Source: Flavobacterium tructae
GTDB lineage: Bacteria; Bacteroidota; Bacteroidia; Flavobacteriales; Flavobacteriaceae
Reading direction: 5' to 3'
Assembly (NCBI RefSeq): GCF_002217475.1
Contig: NZ_MUHH01000025.1
Location: 62,001 to 126,000, forward strand
DNA length: 64,000 nucleotides
Shown: positions 36,443 to 43,925 of the stretch, one piece after another
Layout of the letters: each line of letters opens with the position of its first letter
Position numbering within the stretch: position 1 is the first letter of the stretch
The notes under the pieces: generated by a model
What the model was told of the DNA's origin: nothing
Seen by the model: only the letters and a program-made list of their open reading frames with translations
The model's database searches: none
Position numbers and translations under genes: made by a program

Positions 36443-39271
36443 ATGAAGACAATGAAAAATTGGTTACTTACTGGACTATTGTTCATGATAGTTTCAACCG
36501 CATTTTCTCAAGGAAAAATTTCCGGTATGATTACCGACGGAGTGGGTTCACTTCCGGGAGCAAACGTTGTGATCAAAGGATCTACAGTTGCTACTTCTAC
36601 AGATTTTGACGGTAAATTTACTCTTAATGCAACAACAAGTACAGGAGAAATCGTTATTTCTTTTTTAGGTTACGAGAATTTAACTCTTAGATTTTCAGTT
36701 AGAAATGGTGAAACTACTAATTTAGGAACAATCGTTTTGACTTCTAATTCTAATGAATTAAGCGAAATTGTTGTAAAAAGCACAATCGTTGACATCGCAA
36801 AAGACAGAAAAACTCCTGTAGCGGTTTCAACAATTAAAGCTGCTGAAATCCAGGAAAAACTTGGAACTCAGGAATTTCCAGAGATCTTAAGAAACACGCC
36901 TTCTGTATATGCTACTAAAGCTGGTGGTGGTTTTGGAGATTCAAGAATCAACATTCGTGGTTTTAACCAAAACAACATCGCTGTAATGATCAATGGTATG
37001 CCGGTTAACGACATGGAAAATGGTTCTGTTTACTGGAGTAACTGGTCTGGTTTATCTGAGGTAGCTTCAGCTATTCAGGTTCAAAGAGGTTTAGGAGCTT
37101 CAAAATTGGTAACTCCTTCTGTTGGAGGAACAATCAACATTGTAACTAAAGCTTCTGACAGAAAAGAAGGAGGATCTTTTTCTTCTGGATTTGGTAATGG
37201 AAGAAACTTTAAAATTCAAGGTTCATACAGCACTGGAAAACTAGATAATGGTCTTTCTGCTTCTATTTTATTGTCTCAAACAATGGGAGACGGATATGTG
37301 AACGGAACTCAATTTGAAGGTTCTAACTACTATGTTGCTTTAGGATACGGTAGCAAAAGTGGAAAACATGACTTTCAAATTACAGTAACAGGAGCTCCAC
37401 AATGGCACAACCAAAGATCTACTGTACCAACAATTGCTACTTACCAAAAATATGGTATCAATGGAGATCCAAACATCAGATACAATGCTGATACAGGATA
37501 TTTGAATGGTGAAGAATATAACATCAGAAAAAACTACTACCACAAACCGGTAGCTTCTTTTAACTGGGATTACAAAATCAACGAAACTACAAAACTTTCA
37601 ACTGTACTTTACGCGTCTATGGGACGTGGAGCTGGTGCAGGAGCAACAGGTGGTGTTGGTGGAAACACTTACAACAGTGCAGTATTCTTAACAGCTGATG
37701 GTTTAGTTGATTACAACAAAATCCAAGCTTGGAACAATGGTACTGGACAAGTTTTCTTTAACGGAGCAAACAGAACAAGAACTCAAATTGGTGGTGTTTA
37801 CCAAAACAGTTCTTCAACTGGTAGAACTGGAGCAGGAACTACTGCATCTCCATATGTTTACAATACTACATCAGGTATTTCACAAACTTCATCAATCAAC
37901 TCTCATGACTGGTTTGGAGCTGTTATTAACTTGAACAAAAAATTATCAAATACACTTACTTTAGATTTCGGTCTTGATGGAAGAACTTACACAGGATACC
38001 ACTTTACTGTTGTTAACGACAGATTAGGCGGAGGTGAATTTTTTGACAACAATATTGCAAGCTTAAAACCAACTGGAAGACGTATTGCAACCACAGCATC
38101 TACAAATGTTCAATGGAATGTTTTTGACAAAAGAAATTATGACAAGATCTCATTCAACAGTACTGGAAAAGTAAAATGGTATGGAGTATTTACACAATTA
38201 GAGTACTCTAAAGATAACTTAACAGCTTTCGTTCAGGGAGCAGTTTCTCAACAAGGATTCAAAAGAGAAGATGACTTTGTTTACCTTCCAACTGACCCAT
38301 TAACTTCTACTCCTTACAAAAACATCCTAGGAGGAAACGTAAAAGGTGGTGCTAACTACAACTTAAGCGAAAAAAGTAATGTTTACGTAAACGCTGGTTA
38401 CTATTCAAGACAACCATTCTTTAACTCTGTTTATCCAAACAACAGATCAACAGTAAACCCTAACCTTACTAATGAGAAAATCATTGGATTTGAGGCTGGA
38501 TATGGTTTCCGCTCTAGATTTTTCAACGCTACAGTAAACGTTTACAACACAACTTGGAACGACAGATACTTAAAAGGTAATGCATTACCAACTGACCCAA
38601 ATACTTACACTGAATACTTAGGTCTAAACGAGGTACACTCAGGAGTTGAAGTAGAAGCAAGTTCTAACATTACTGACAGATTAAAAGTAACAGGAATGGT
38701 ATCTTACGGAATCTGGGAATACAAAGGAAATGCTACTGTAAACGCTTACAATCAAGCAGACAACAGCCCTGTTGCAGGATACGTTGCTACACCAGTTTAC
38801 ATGGACAAAGTAAAAGTAGGTGATGCTGCTCAAATGACAGCTTCTTTAGGTGCTGCTTATGAAGTTTTAACAAGAGTAACTCTTGATGCTAACTACAATT
38901 TCAATGATAAATTGTACGCTGGATTAAGCCCAATCAACTTTGCAGATCCAAACAACAAAGGAGCATTACAATTGCCTTCTTATGGTTTACTAGATGCTGG
39001 TTTCTCATACAAAATGTTAACTGGAAAAAACAAAGACAAATCAGTTAACTTCAGATTAAATGTAAACAACGTACTTGATAAAACTTATATCGCTGAATCA
39101 AGAACAAATACTTTCGCTGATGACAACCTTCCTGTAGCTACTGGTCAACCAGCTGGTTCAAAAGGAACTTACGCATCTAACGGAATGCTTTACAATGGAG
39201 TAGCAAACGTTAACCAGGTATTCTTCGGTTTCGGAAGAACATGGAACTTCTCTCTACGTTACGATTTCTAA
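36443..39271 (+). CDS. TonB-dependent receptor with CarboxypepD_reg-like N-terminus
   Basis: The 942-residue outer-membrane receptor has a signal peptide (about 1-24, ending TAFSQ). A CarboxypepD_reg-like domain follows at about 25-105 ('GKISGMITDGVGSLPGANVVIKGSTVATSTDFDGKFTL'). The plug domain lies at about 120-235 ('ILRNTPSVYATKAGGGFGDSRINIRGFNQNNIAVMINGMPVNDM'), then the barrel, ending in a terminal strand NFSLRYDF. The ligand is not evident: no SusD partner lies next to it, so it is not a standard polysaccharide-utilisation pair. Iron-chelate uptake is possible but unproven. Confidence 0.93.
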   Translation: MKTMKNWLLTGLLFMIVSTAFSQGKISGMITDGVGSLPGANVVIKGSTVATSTDFDGKFTLNATTSTGEIVISFLGYENLTLRFSVRNGETTNLGTIVLTSNSNELSEIVVKSTIVDIAKDRKTPVAVSTIKAAEIQEKLGTQEFPEILRNTPSVYATKAGGGFGDSRINIRGFNQNNIAVMINGMPVNDMENGSVYWSNWSGLSEVASAIQVQRGLGASKLVTPSVGGTINIVTKASDRKEGGSFSSGFGNGRNFKIQGSYSTGKLDNGLSASILLSQTMGDGYVNGTQFEGSNYYVALGYGSKSGKHDFQITVTGAPQWHNQRSTVPTIATYQKYGINGDPNIRYNADTGYLNGEEYNIRKNYYHKPVASFNWDYKINETTKLSTVLYASMGRGAGAGATGGVGGNTYNSAVFLTADGLVDYNKIQAWNNGTGQVFFNGANRTRTQIGGVYQNSSSTGRTGAGTTASPYVYNTTSGISQTSSINSHDWFGAVINLNKKLSNTLTLDFGLDGRTYTGYHFTVVNDRLGGGEFFDNNIASLKPTGRRIATTASTNVQWNVFDKRNYDKISFNSTGKVKWYGVFTQLEYSKDNLTAFVQGAVSQQGFKREDDFVYLPTDPLTSTPYKNILGGNVKGGANYNLSEKSNVYVNAGYYSRQPFFNSVYPNNRSTVNPNLTNEKIIGFEAGYGFRSRFFNATVNVYNTTWNDRYLKGNALPTDPNTYTEYLGLNEVHSGVEVEASSNITDRLKVTGMVSYGIWEYKGNATVNAYNQADNSPVAGYVATPVYMDKVKVGDAAQMTASLGAAYEVLTRVTLDANYNFNDKLYAGLSPINFADPNNKGALQLPSYGLLDAGFSYKMLTGKNKDKSVNFRLNVNNVLDKTYIAESRTNTFADDNLPVATGQPAGSKGTYASNGMLYNGVANVNQVFFGFGRTWNFSLRYDF

Positions 39272-39295
39272 TATTTAGAATCTAAATAAATACCT

Positions 39296-39333
39296 AAAGC
39301 GGCATTGACTTTTAGTCTGATGCCGCTTTTTTT
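39296..39333 (+). terminator. Intrinsic terminator of the TonB-dependent receptor gene
   Basis: AAAGCGGCAT and ATGCCGCTTT form a 10-bp stem with a 14-base loop, followed by a T run. Confidence 0.9.
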
Positions 39334-39376
39334 ATACCCTTTTTTGCTATATTTGTTTTATCAAAAAATCTAATTT

Positions 39377-39799
39377 ATGTACCATTTTTTACAAAAGTTC
39401 CATTCAGGATGGGCTTATTTAGCGCTCTTGCTTTTATTAATTGCTACTGTAAATGCCATTATTGGACTTACATCTAAAAAAGAATTTACAGGCAAAGACC
39501 GCAAGATTGCATTATTTGCCTTGATTGGAACTCATACACAATTATTAGTTGGTTTAATCCTTTATTTTGTATCACCTTTAGGGAAAGCTGCCTTTGGCCA
39601 AATGTCTAATGCAGCGCTTAGACTTACTTCATTAGAACACCCTCTAATCAACATTATTGCTATCATTTTGATCACCATCGGATGGTCTAAACATAAAAAA
39701 TTAGTTAATAGCGAAGCGAAGTTTAAAACTTTCGCTATATTTTACGGATTAGGATTATTGCTTATTTTAAGCAGAATCCCATGGAACCTGTGGTTCTAA
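39377..39799 (+). CDS. Four-transmembrane protein, cytochrome-b-like annotation in relatives
   Basis: The 140-residue protein has four predicted membrane helices: 'WAYLALLLLLIATVNAIIGL', 'IALFALIGTHTQLLVGLILYF', 'PLINIIAIILITIGW' and 'FAIFYGLGLLLILSRIPW'. Histidines H9, H53 (GTHTQ), H88 (EHPL) and H105 lie near helix ends, consistent with possible haem b ligation. Flavobacterial relatives are often annotated 'cytochrome B', but function is not demonstrated. It is flanked by its own terminator on each side, so it is monocistronic. Confidence 0.8.
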   Translation: MYHFLQKFHSGWAYLALLLLLIATVNAIIGLTSKKEFTGKDRKIALFALIGTHTQLLVGLILYFVSPLGKAAFGQMSNAALRLTSLEHPLINIIAIILITIGWSKHKKLVNSEAKFKTFAIFYGLGLLLILSRIPWNLWF

Positions 39800-39813
39800 G
39801 AAAAAACCAATTA

Positions 39814-39838
39814 AAGCCCTAAAAATAGGGCTTTTTTT
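39814..39838 (+). terminator. Intrinsic terminator after the four-TM gene
   Basis: AAGCCCT and AGGGCTT flank a 6-base AT loop and are followed by T7. Confidence 0.85.
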
Positions 39839-39889
39839 ATCTCGGCATATTATTTGTACAAACTCCCCAAGTCTGAAAAAAAATAAAAC

Positions 39890-40381
39890 ATGAGAAATAA
39901 AAAACATATTTTACTCACTGCACTTACTATAACTTTTTTAAGTTGTTTTACCTATGTTATAAGCCAAACAAAGCCTGCAACTGAACCTAAAATTACTCAG
40001 GATACTGTCAAAACTGCCAGACCTAATTTAATTGCAATACCAACTGATTCTGTTTTTACGGATAAGGGCTTGAAATTAAAACCTTATAAAAAAAATGCAC
40101 ATGCCTCTTATTATGCTGACCGTTTTAATGGTAAAAAAACAGCCAACGGAAGTCGATTCAGCAACAGCGCTTACACTGCCGCACACAAAAAACTTCCTTT
40201 CGGAACGAGAATAAAAGTCACCAATGAAGCAAACGGGAAATTCGTAATTGTAAAAGTTACCGATCGCGGCCCATTTGTTCGAACAAGAGATCTTGATTTA
40301 TCCAAAAGAGCCTTTATGGAAATCACAAAAAGTAAAGGAAGCGGTGCTATGAAAGTTACAATCGAAACTATAGTCGAATAA
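39890..40381 (+). CDS. RlpA-like septal ring lytic transglycosylase family protein
   Basis: The 163-residue protein has an N-terminal signal/anchor segment ('ILLTALTITFLSCFTYVIS', with a possible lipobox LSC at residue 19) and a double-psi beta-barrel domain at about 75-160. The domain shows 'HASYYADRFNGKKTANGSRF', 'TAAHKKLPFGTRIKVTN' and 'VKVTDRGPFVRTRDLDLSKRAF', including the conserved Asp of the active cleft. It lacks a SPOR domain, so septal targeting may differ. Glycan cleavage of denuded peptidoglycan is the expected activity in RlpA proteins. Confidence 0.9.
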   Translation: MRNKKHILLTALTITFLSCFTYVISQTKPATEPKITQDTVKTARPNLIAIPTDSVFTDKGLKLKPYKKNAHASYYADRFNGKKTANGSRFSNSAYTAAHKKLPFGTRIKVTNEANGKFVIVKVTDRGPFVRTRDLDLSKRAFMEITKSKGSGAMKVTIETIVE

Positions 40382-40398
40382 CATCCTTTTAAAATACA

Positions 40399-40434
40399 AA
40401 ACCCGACAGTTTTTTAGAAACTGTCGGGTTTTTT
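40399..40434. terminator. AAACCCGACAG-type terminator between convergent genes
   Basis: AAACCCGACAGTTT and AAACTGTCGGGTTT form a 14-bp stem with a short loop, then T6. Near-identical stem-loops stand at 59828 and 61639, and a worn one at 20474. Confidence 0.9.
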
Positions 40435-40460
40435 CGTAAATTAAGTTGTCTTAAAAAGAT

Positions 40461-40916
40461 CTAAACAAACTTTCGAATACTCATCACTACTCCGGTATGA
40501 ACGCCTTCATGGTAATTATTAAAATCCAAAGCTCCGTTTATATTCTTCAGAGTATACCCTAAACTAGTGGTGTATTCATTATAATTCACAAAAATACCTG
40601 CTGCAAAATCATTTTCAACCTGCTTTAAAGTAGTCGAAAGCAGTTCACGTATTTCATCAACTTCTGCTTGTGAAACGTCTCCTTCCGGCTTAGTATCTTT
40701 TCGGTATTTAGCAATAAAATCTTCAGAAATGGTAACCGGCAATCCTGATAATTTATAAACCAAAGCCTGCTGTGAAGCAACGCAATGTGCGATATTCCAA
40801 ACGATATTGTTATTGAATCCTTGCGGAATTTTGTTTAATTGTTCTAATGAATGACTGTCTAAAACTTTCAAAAGAATCTCTCTAATGGTCTTTTGTACTT
40901 CAAAAACTGGGTTCAT
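40461..40916 (-). CDS. DinB family protein
   Basis: The 151-residue four-helix protein has the DinB metal triad H44 (NIVWNIAHCVASQ), H136 and H140 (NNYHEGVHTGVV). DinB-like proteins bind a divalent metal and some act as thiol-dependent S-transferases; substrate is unknown here. It is convergent with the RlpA-like gene and divergent from the ArsC/Spx-like gene. Confidence 0.88.
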   Translation of the reverse strand: MNPVFEVQKTIREILLKVLDSHSLEQLNKIPQGFNNNIVWNIAHCVASQQALVYKLSGLPVTISEDFIAKYRKDTKPEGDVSQAEVDEIRELLSTTLKQVENDFAAGIFVNYNEYTTSLGYTLKNINGALDFNNYHEGVHTGVVMSIRKFV

Positions 40917-40993
40917 ATTTTTATTTTTTTTCTAAAATTAGGCAATTTTAAGTTTCAAATGGATTTTCTTTGTAGTCTCTTAAATTTAAACTT

Positions 40994-41347
40994 ATGAACA
41001 AAATATATTACTTAGCATCCTGCGATACTTGCCGAAAAATTATTAAAGCATTACCGGAAGGCAATAATCTGGTTTTTCACGACATTAAACAAAACCCGAT
41101 TACAGCAACTGAATTAGAAGAAATGTATCAACTTTCGGGAAGTTACGAAGCTTTGTTCAGCAAAAAAGCACAACTGTATAAATCGATGGATTTAAAGAAC
41201 AAATCTTTAACGGAAGCCGATTTTAAAAAATACATCTTAGAACACTATACTTTTTTAAGCCGTCCTGTTTTTATTATTGACGGTAAAATCTACATTGGCA
41301 ACAGTCAGCAGAATATTTTACAGGTAATGAAAGCCTTAGGACAATAA
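40994..41347 (+). CDS. ArsC/Spx-like (YffB family) protein
   Basis: The 117-residue thioredoxin-fold protein has a CxxC at C10/C13 (LASCDTCRKI), 'FHDIKQNPITATELEEM', and the cis-Pro region 'FLSRPVFIIDGKIYIGN'. It lacks the Arg trio around the catalytic Cys typical of true arsenate reductases, so a Spx or YffB-like redox role is more likely than arsenate reduction. It is an isolated gene. Confidence 0.85.
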   Translation: MNKIYYLASCDTCRKIIKALPEGNNLVFHDIKQNPITATELEEMYQLSGSYEALFSKKAQLYKSMDLKNKSLTEADFKKYILEHYTFLSRPVFIIDGKIYIGNSQQNILQVMKALGQ

Positions 41348-41378
41348 TTTAACTAAAAGCTGTAAAGATTCCCGGTTT

Positions 41379-41465
41379 GCGTTAGGGATAGAAGTGGAAA
41401 TCCTTTTTTTGAGTTTTTTCTGCTCAAAAAAAGATTGAAACGAATAGCCCGACCGAAGGGAACGC
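41379..41465 (+). ncRNA. Structured intergenic element, possible Flavo-1-type RNA
   Basis: The 87-base element contains 'gcgttagggatagaagtgg', a 10-bp hairpin TTTTTTTGAG/CTCAAAAAAA (41404-41413 / 41423-41432), then 'gattgaaacgaatagcccg' and closing AACGC. Outer pairs GCGTT/AACGC and inner GGG/CCC enclose the hairpin. I recall very similar 'gatagaagtggaaatcc...gattgaaacg' elements scattered in Bacteroidota intergenic regions. The Flavo-1 RNA family is the best guess, unverified. It lies 88 bases before yicC. Confidence 0.5.
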
Positions 41466-41525
41466 CCAAAACCTTTTAAAAATAAGGCAATAGAAACTAG
41501 AAAACCTCACTCTAAAGTTTTTTAG

Positions 41526-41533
41526 TATCTTTG
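41526..41533 (+). promoter_or_regulatory. Candidate -7 element of the yicC-gmk-nadD unit
   Basis: TATCTTTG matches TAnnTTTG exactly and lies 19 bases before the yicC ATG, implying a very short leader. No clear TTG is present 19 bases upstream, so this is a moderate call. Confidence 0.45.
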
Positions 41534-41552
41534 CGCCTTTATACTCAATTAT

Positions 41553-42413
41553 ATGATACAATCTATGACAGGGTTTGGCAAAGCTTCTTTGCAATTGCCT
41601 ACAAAAAAAATTACCGTTGAAGTAAAATCCTTAAACAGTAAAGGTTTAGATTTAAATGTTAGAATGCCATCGGTATACCGCGAAATGGAACTAGGTTTAA
41701 GAACTCAAATCTCTACTAAACTGGAAAGAGGAAAAATTGATTTCGGAATTTACGTTGAAAGTACTTCTGAACAAACCTCAACTAAGGTAAATGTTCCTGT
41801 TGTAAAAAACTACATCGCCCAACTAAAAGAAGTTTACCCGGATGCGGATGAAACGGAACTGATGAAAATGGCCGTTCGAATGCCGGATACCCTAAAAACC
41901 GAGCGCGAAGAAATTGATGAAAATGATTGGGAACAAATTCAGTTGATCATCGAAGAGGCTCTGGAAAACATTCTGACTTTCAGAAAAGACGAAGGAGAAT
42001 CTCTTGAAAAAGAATTCAATCTCAGAATATCGAATATCCGTCAATACATGAACGACGCTCTGGCACTTGATCCGGAACGTATTAAAGCGATTAAAGACCG
42101 TTTACAAACTGCTATTTCAGAATTGAAAGTGAATGTGGATGAGAATCGTTTCGAACAGGAATTGATTTACTATCTTGAGAAACTTGATATTACTGAGGAA
42201 AAAGTTCGTTTAACCAATCATTTGGATTATTTCCTTGAAACTATAAAAGGCTCTGAAGCTAACGGTAGAAAACTTGGATTCATCACTCAGGAAATGGGTC
42301 GTGAAATCAATACCATGGGTTCAAAATCGAATCACGCGCAAATGCAGAAACTGGTTGTGATGATGAAGGATGAATTGGAAAAGATCAAAGAACAGGTTTT
42401 AAATGTACTTTAA
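41553..42413 (+). CDS. yicC: YicC family endoribonuclease-like protein
   Basis: The 286-residue protein matches YicC. It has the N-terminal 'MIQSMTGFGKASLQLPTKKITVEVKSLNSKGLDLNVRMPS' and C-terminal DUF1732 'ETIKGSEANGRKLGFITQEMGREINTMGSKSNHAQMQKLVVMMKDELEKIKEQVLNV'. E. coli YicC is an RNase that acts on small RNAs such as RyhB. It is followed by gmk, as is usual in many bacteria, and by nadD. Confidence 0.95.
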   Translation: MIQSMTGFGKASLQLPTKKITVEVKSLNSKGLDLNVRMPSVYREMELGLRTQISTKLERGKIDFGIYVESTSEQTSTKVNVPVVKNYIAQLKEVYPDADETELMKMAVRMPDTLKTEREEIDENDWEQIQLIIEEALENILTFRKDEGESLEKEFNLRISNIRQYMNDALALDPERIKAIKDRLQTAISELKVNVDENRFEQELIYYLEKLDITEEKVRLTNHLDYFLETIKGSEANGRKLGFITQEMGREINTMGSKSNHAQMQKLVVMMKDELEKIKEQVLNVL

Positions 42414-42418
42414 AAACT

Positions 42419-42479
42419 GTACGCTTTAAGCATTAGGCTATAAGCAAAAAAACATAGAGTAAGTGAGCTTAAAGCGTAC
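42419..42479. repeat. 13-bp perfect inverted repeat between yicC and gmk
   Basis: GTACGCTTTAAGC at 42419-42431 is mirrored by GCTTAAAGCGTAC at 42467-42479. Further 'gcctaaagcctaaagcat' words follow up to the gmk start. It lacks a T-run, so it is probably not a terminator. Confidence 0.7.
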
Positions 42480-42504
42480 CGCCTAAAGCCTAAAGCATAA
42501 ATTA

Positions 42505-43077
42505 ATGAATAAAGGAAAATTAATTGTTTTTTCAGCACCATCAGGATCAGGAAAAACAACTATAGTAAAGCATTTATTAGGGAAAGAAGATTTAAATTTA
42601 GAATTTTCAATCTCAGCAGCTTCCCGCGACCCACGCGGAGAGGAAGAACACGGAAAGGATTATTATTTTATTTCGCTGGAGCAATTCAAGAAACACATCA
42701 AGGCTGAGGAATTCCTGGAATGGGAAGAAGTGTATCGTGACAACTTTTACGGCACTTTAAAATCGGAGATTGAAAGAATCTGGGCTTTAGGAAAAAATGT
42801 GATTTTTGATATTGATGTTGCAGGCGGACTGCGTATCAAGCACAAATTTCCGGAGCAAACTTTGGCTGTGTTTGTGAAACCTCCAAGTGTTGATGAACTA
42901 AAACGTCGACTAAAACAACGTTCTACAGAAAGTGATGACAAAATAAACATGCGAATTGCAAAGGCTTCGGTTGAACTGGCAACTGCACCGCAATTTGATA
43001 CGATTATCAAAAATTACGATTTAGATACCGCTAAAGAAGAAGCATATCAGTTGGTAAAAGATTTTGTGAACAAATAG
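42505..43077 (+). CDS. gmk: Guanylate kinase
   Basis: GMK phosphorylates GMP to GDP. The 190-residue protein has the P-loop APSGSGKTT at residues 11-19, GMP-binding 'SISAASRDPRGEEEHGKDYYF' and the lid 'RLKQRSTESDDKINMRIAKA'. One difference from the common type is SRDPR in place of the usual TTRxPR. Length and motif order are standard. Confidence 0.97.
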   Translation: MNKGKLIVFSAPSGSGKTTIVKHLLGKEDLNLEFSISAASRDPRGEEEHGKDYYFISLEQFKKHIKAEEFLEWEEVYRDNFYGTLKSEIERIWALGKNVIFDIDVAGGLRIKHKFPEQTLAVFVKPPSVDELKRRLKQRSTESDDKINMRIAKASVELATAPQFDTIIKNYDLDTAKEEAYQLVKDFVNK

Positions 43078-43087
43078 CTATTACACT

Positions 43088-43169
43088 AAGATTCGCAAAG
43101 AAGAACTCAGAGATTCACCAAAATTTTATAAATTACTTCGTGAATCTCTGCGAGAACTCTGCGAATCTT
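43088..43169. repeat. Long imperfect inverted repeat between gmk and nadD
   Basis: 'aagattcgcaaag...actcagagattcac' (43088-43118) is mirrored by 'gtgaatctctgcgag...tctgcgaatctt' (43140-43169) with a 21-base loop. It lacks a terminator T-run and lies within a co-directional gene pair. Confidence 0.75.
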
Positions 43170-43186
43170 TGTGAAACAAAACATTT

Positions 43187-43768
43187 ATGAAAATAGGCCT
43201 TTATTTCGGAACGTATAATCCCATTCATGTTGGTCATTTAATCATTGCCAACCACATGGCTGAGTTTGCCGATTTAGATCAGATATGGATGGTCGTTACA
43301 CCACACAATCCGCTTAAAAAGAAATCTACCTTGTTAGACGATCACCAACGTTTGCAAATGGTGTATTTGGCCACTGAAGATTATCCGAAAATAAGACCTT
43401 CAGACATCGAATTCAAATTACCACAGCCTAGTTATACGGTCAATACACTGGTTCATTTGCATGAAAAGTATCCAACTCATGACTTCTCTTTAATCATGGG
43501 CGAAGACAACCTGAAAACACTTCACAAATGGAAAAACTACGAAGTGCTTTTAGCAGATTACGATATTTATGTTTATCCTCGAATATCTGAAGAAGAGGAA
43601 AACATCGAATTAAAATCACATCCAAAAGTGCATATTATTGATGCTCCAATTGTAGAAATCTCTTCTACTTTTATCCGAAACAGTATCAAAGAAGGCAAAA
43701 ACATACAGCCTCTTTTACCACCAAAAGTTTGGGAATATATTGATCACAATAATTTTTACAAGAAGTAA
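43187..43768 (+). CDS. nadD: Nicotinate-nucleotide adenylyltransferase
   Basis: NadD adenylates nicotinate mononucleotide in NAD+ synthesis. The 193-residue protein has the nucleotidyltransferase HxGH at residues 14-17 (GTYNPIHVGHLIIANHM), 'VVTPHNPLKKK' and the C-terminal 'IVEISSTFIRNSIKEG' (the ISSTxxR motif). It sits back to back, convergently, with the NAD/ADP-ribose locus, separated by an inverted-repeat element and a terminator. The adjacency may be functional or chance. Confidence 0.96.
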   Translation: MKIGLYFGTYNPIHVGHLIIANHMAEFADLDQIWMVVTPHNPLKKKSTLLDDHQRLQMVYLATEDYPKIRPSDIEFKLPQPSYTVNTLVHLHEKYPTHDFSLIMGEDNLKTLHKWKNYEVLLADYDIYVYPRISEEEENIELKSHPKVHIIDAPIVEISSTFIRNSIKEGKNIQPLLPPKVWEYIDHNNFYKK

Positions 43769-43781
43769 AAAAAACACAATA

Positions 43782-43883
43782 TTGTCATTCCGAGGAACGA
43801 GGAATCACACAAGTAATTCGACAAAGCTTGACGATTTTGATTGTAGAGTTTCTGGTGTGATTCCTCGTTCCTCGGAATGACAA
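43782..43883. repeat. 29-bp perfect inverted repeat (dispersed Flavobacterium-type element)
   Basis: TTGTCATTCCGAGGAACGAG plus GAATCACAC at 43782-43810 is mirrored exactly at 43855-43883, with a 44-base loop. I recall 'gtcattccgaggaacgaggaatc' elements scattered in Bacteroidota genomes. It sits between two convergent genes and is followed by a separate terminator for nadV. Confidence 0.9.
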
Positions 43884-43887
43884 GCAC

Positions 43888-43917
43888 AAAAAAAAGCCTG
43901 AAATCAAATTCAGGCTT
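43888..43917 (-). terminator. Intrinsic terminator of the NAD/ADP-ribose operon
   Basis: On the minus strand AAGCCTG and CAGGCTT form a stem with a 10-base AT loop, followed by T8. It stands just past the nadV stop and marks the operon end. Confidence 0.88.
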
Positions 43918-43925
43918 TCTTGTTT

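Noticed and set aside
40994..41347. Arsenate reductase
   Set aside because: The thioredoxin-like fold and CxxC fit, but the Arg residues of arsenate-binding ArsC and any ars neighbours are missing, so ArsC/Spx-like is safer.
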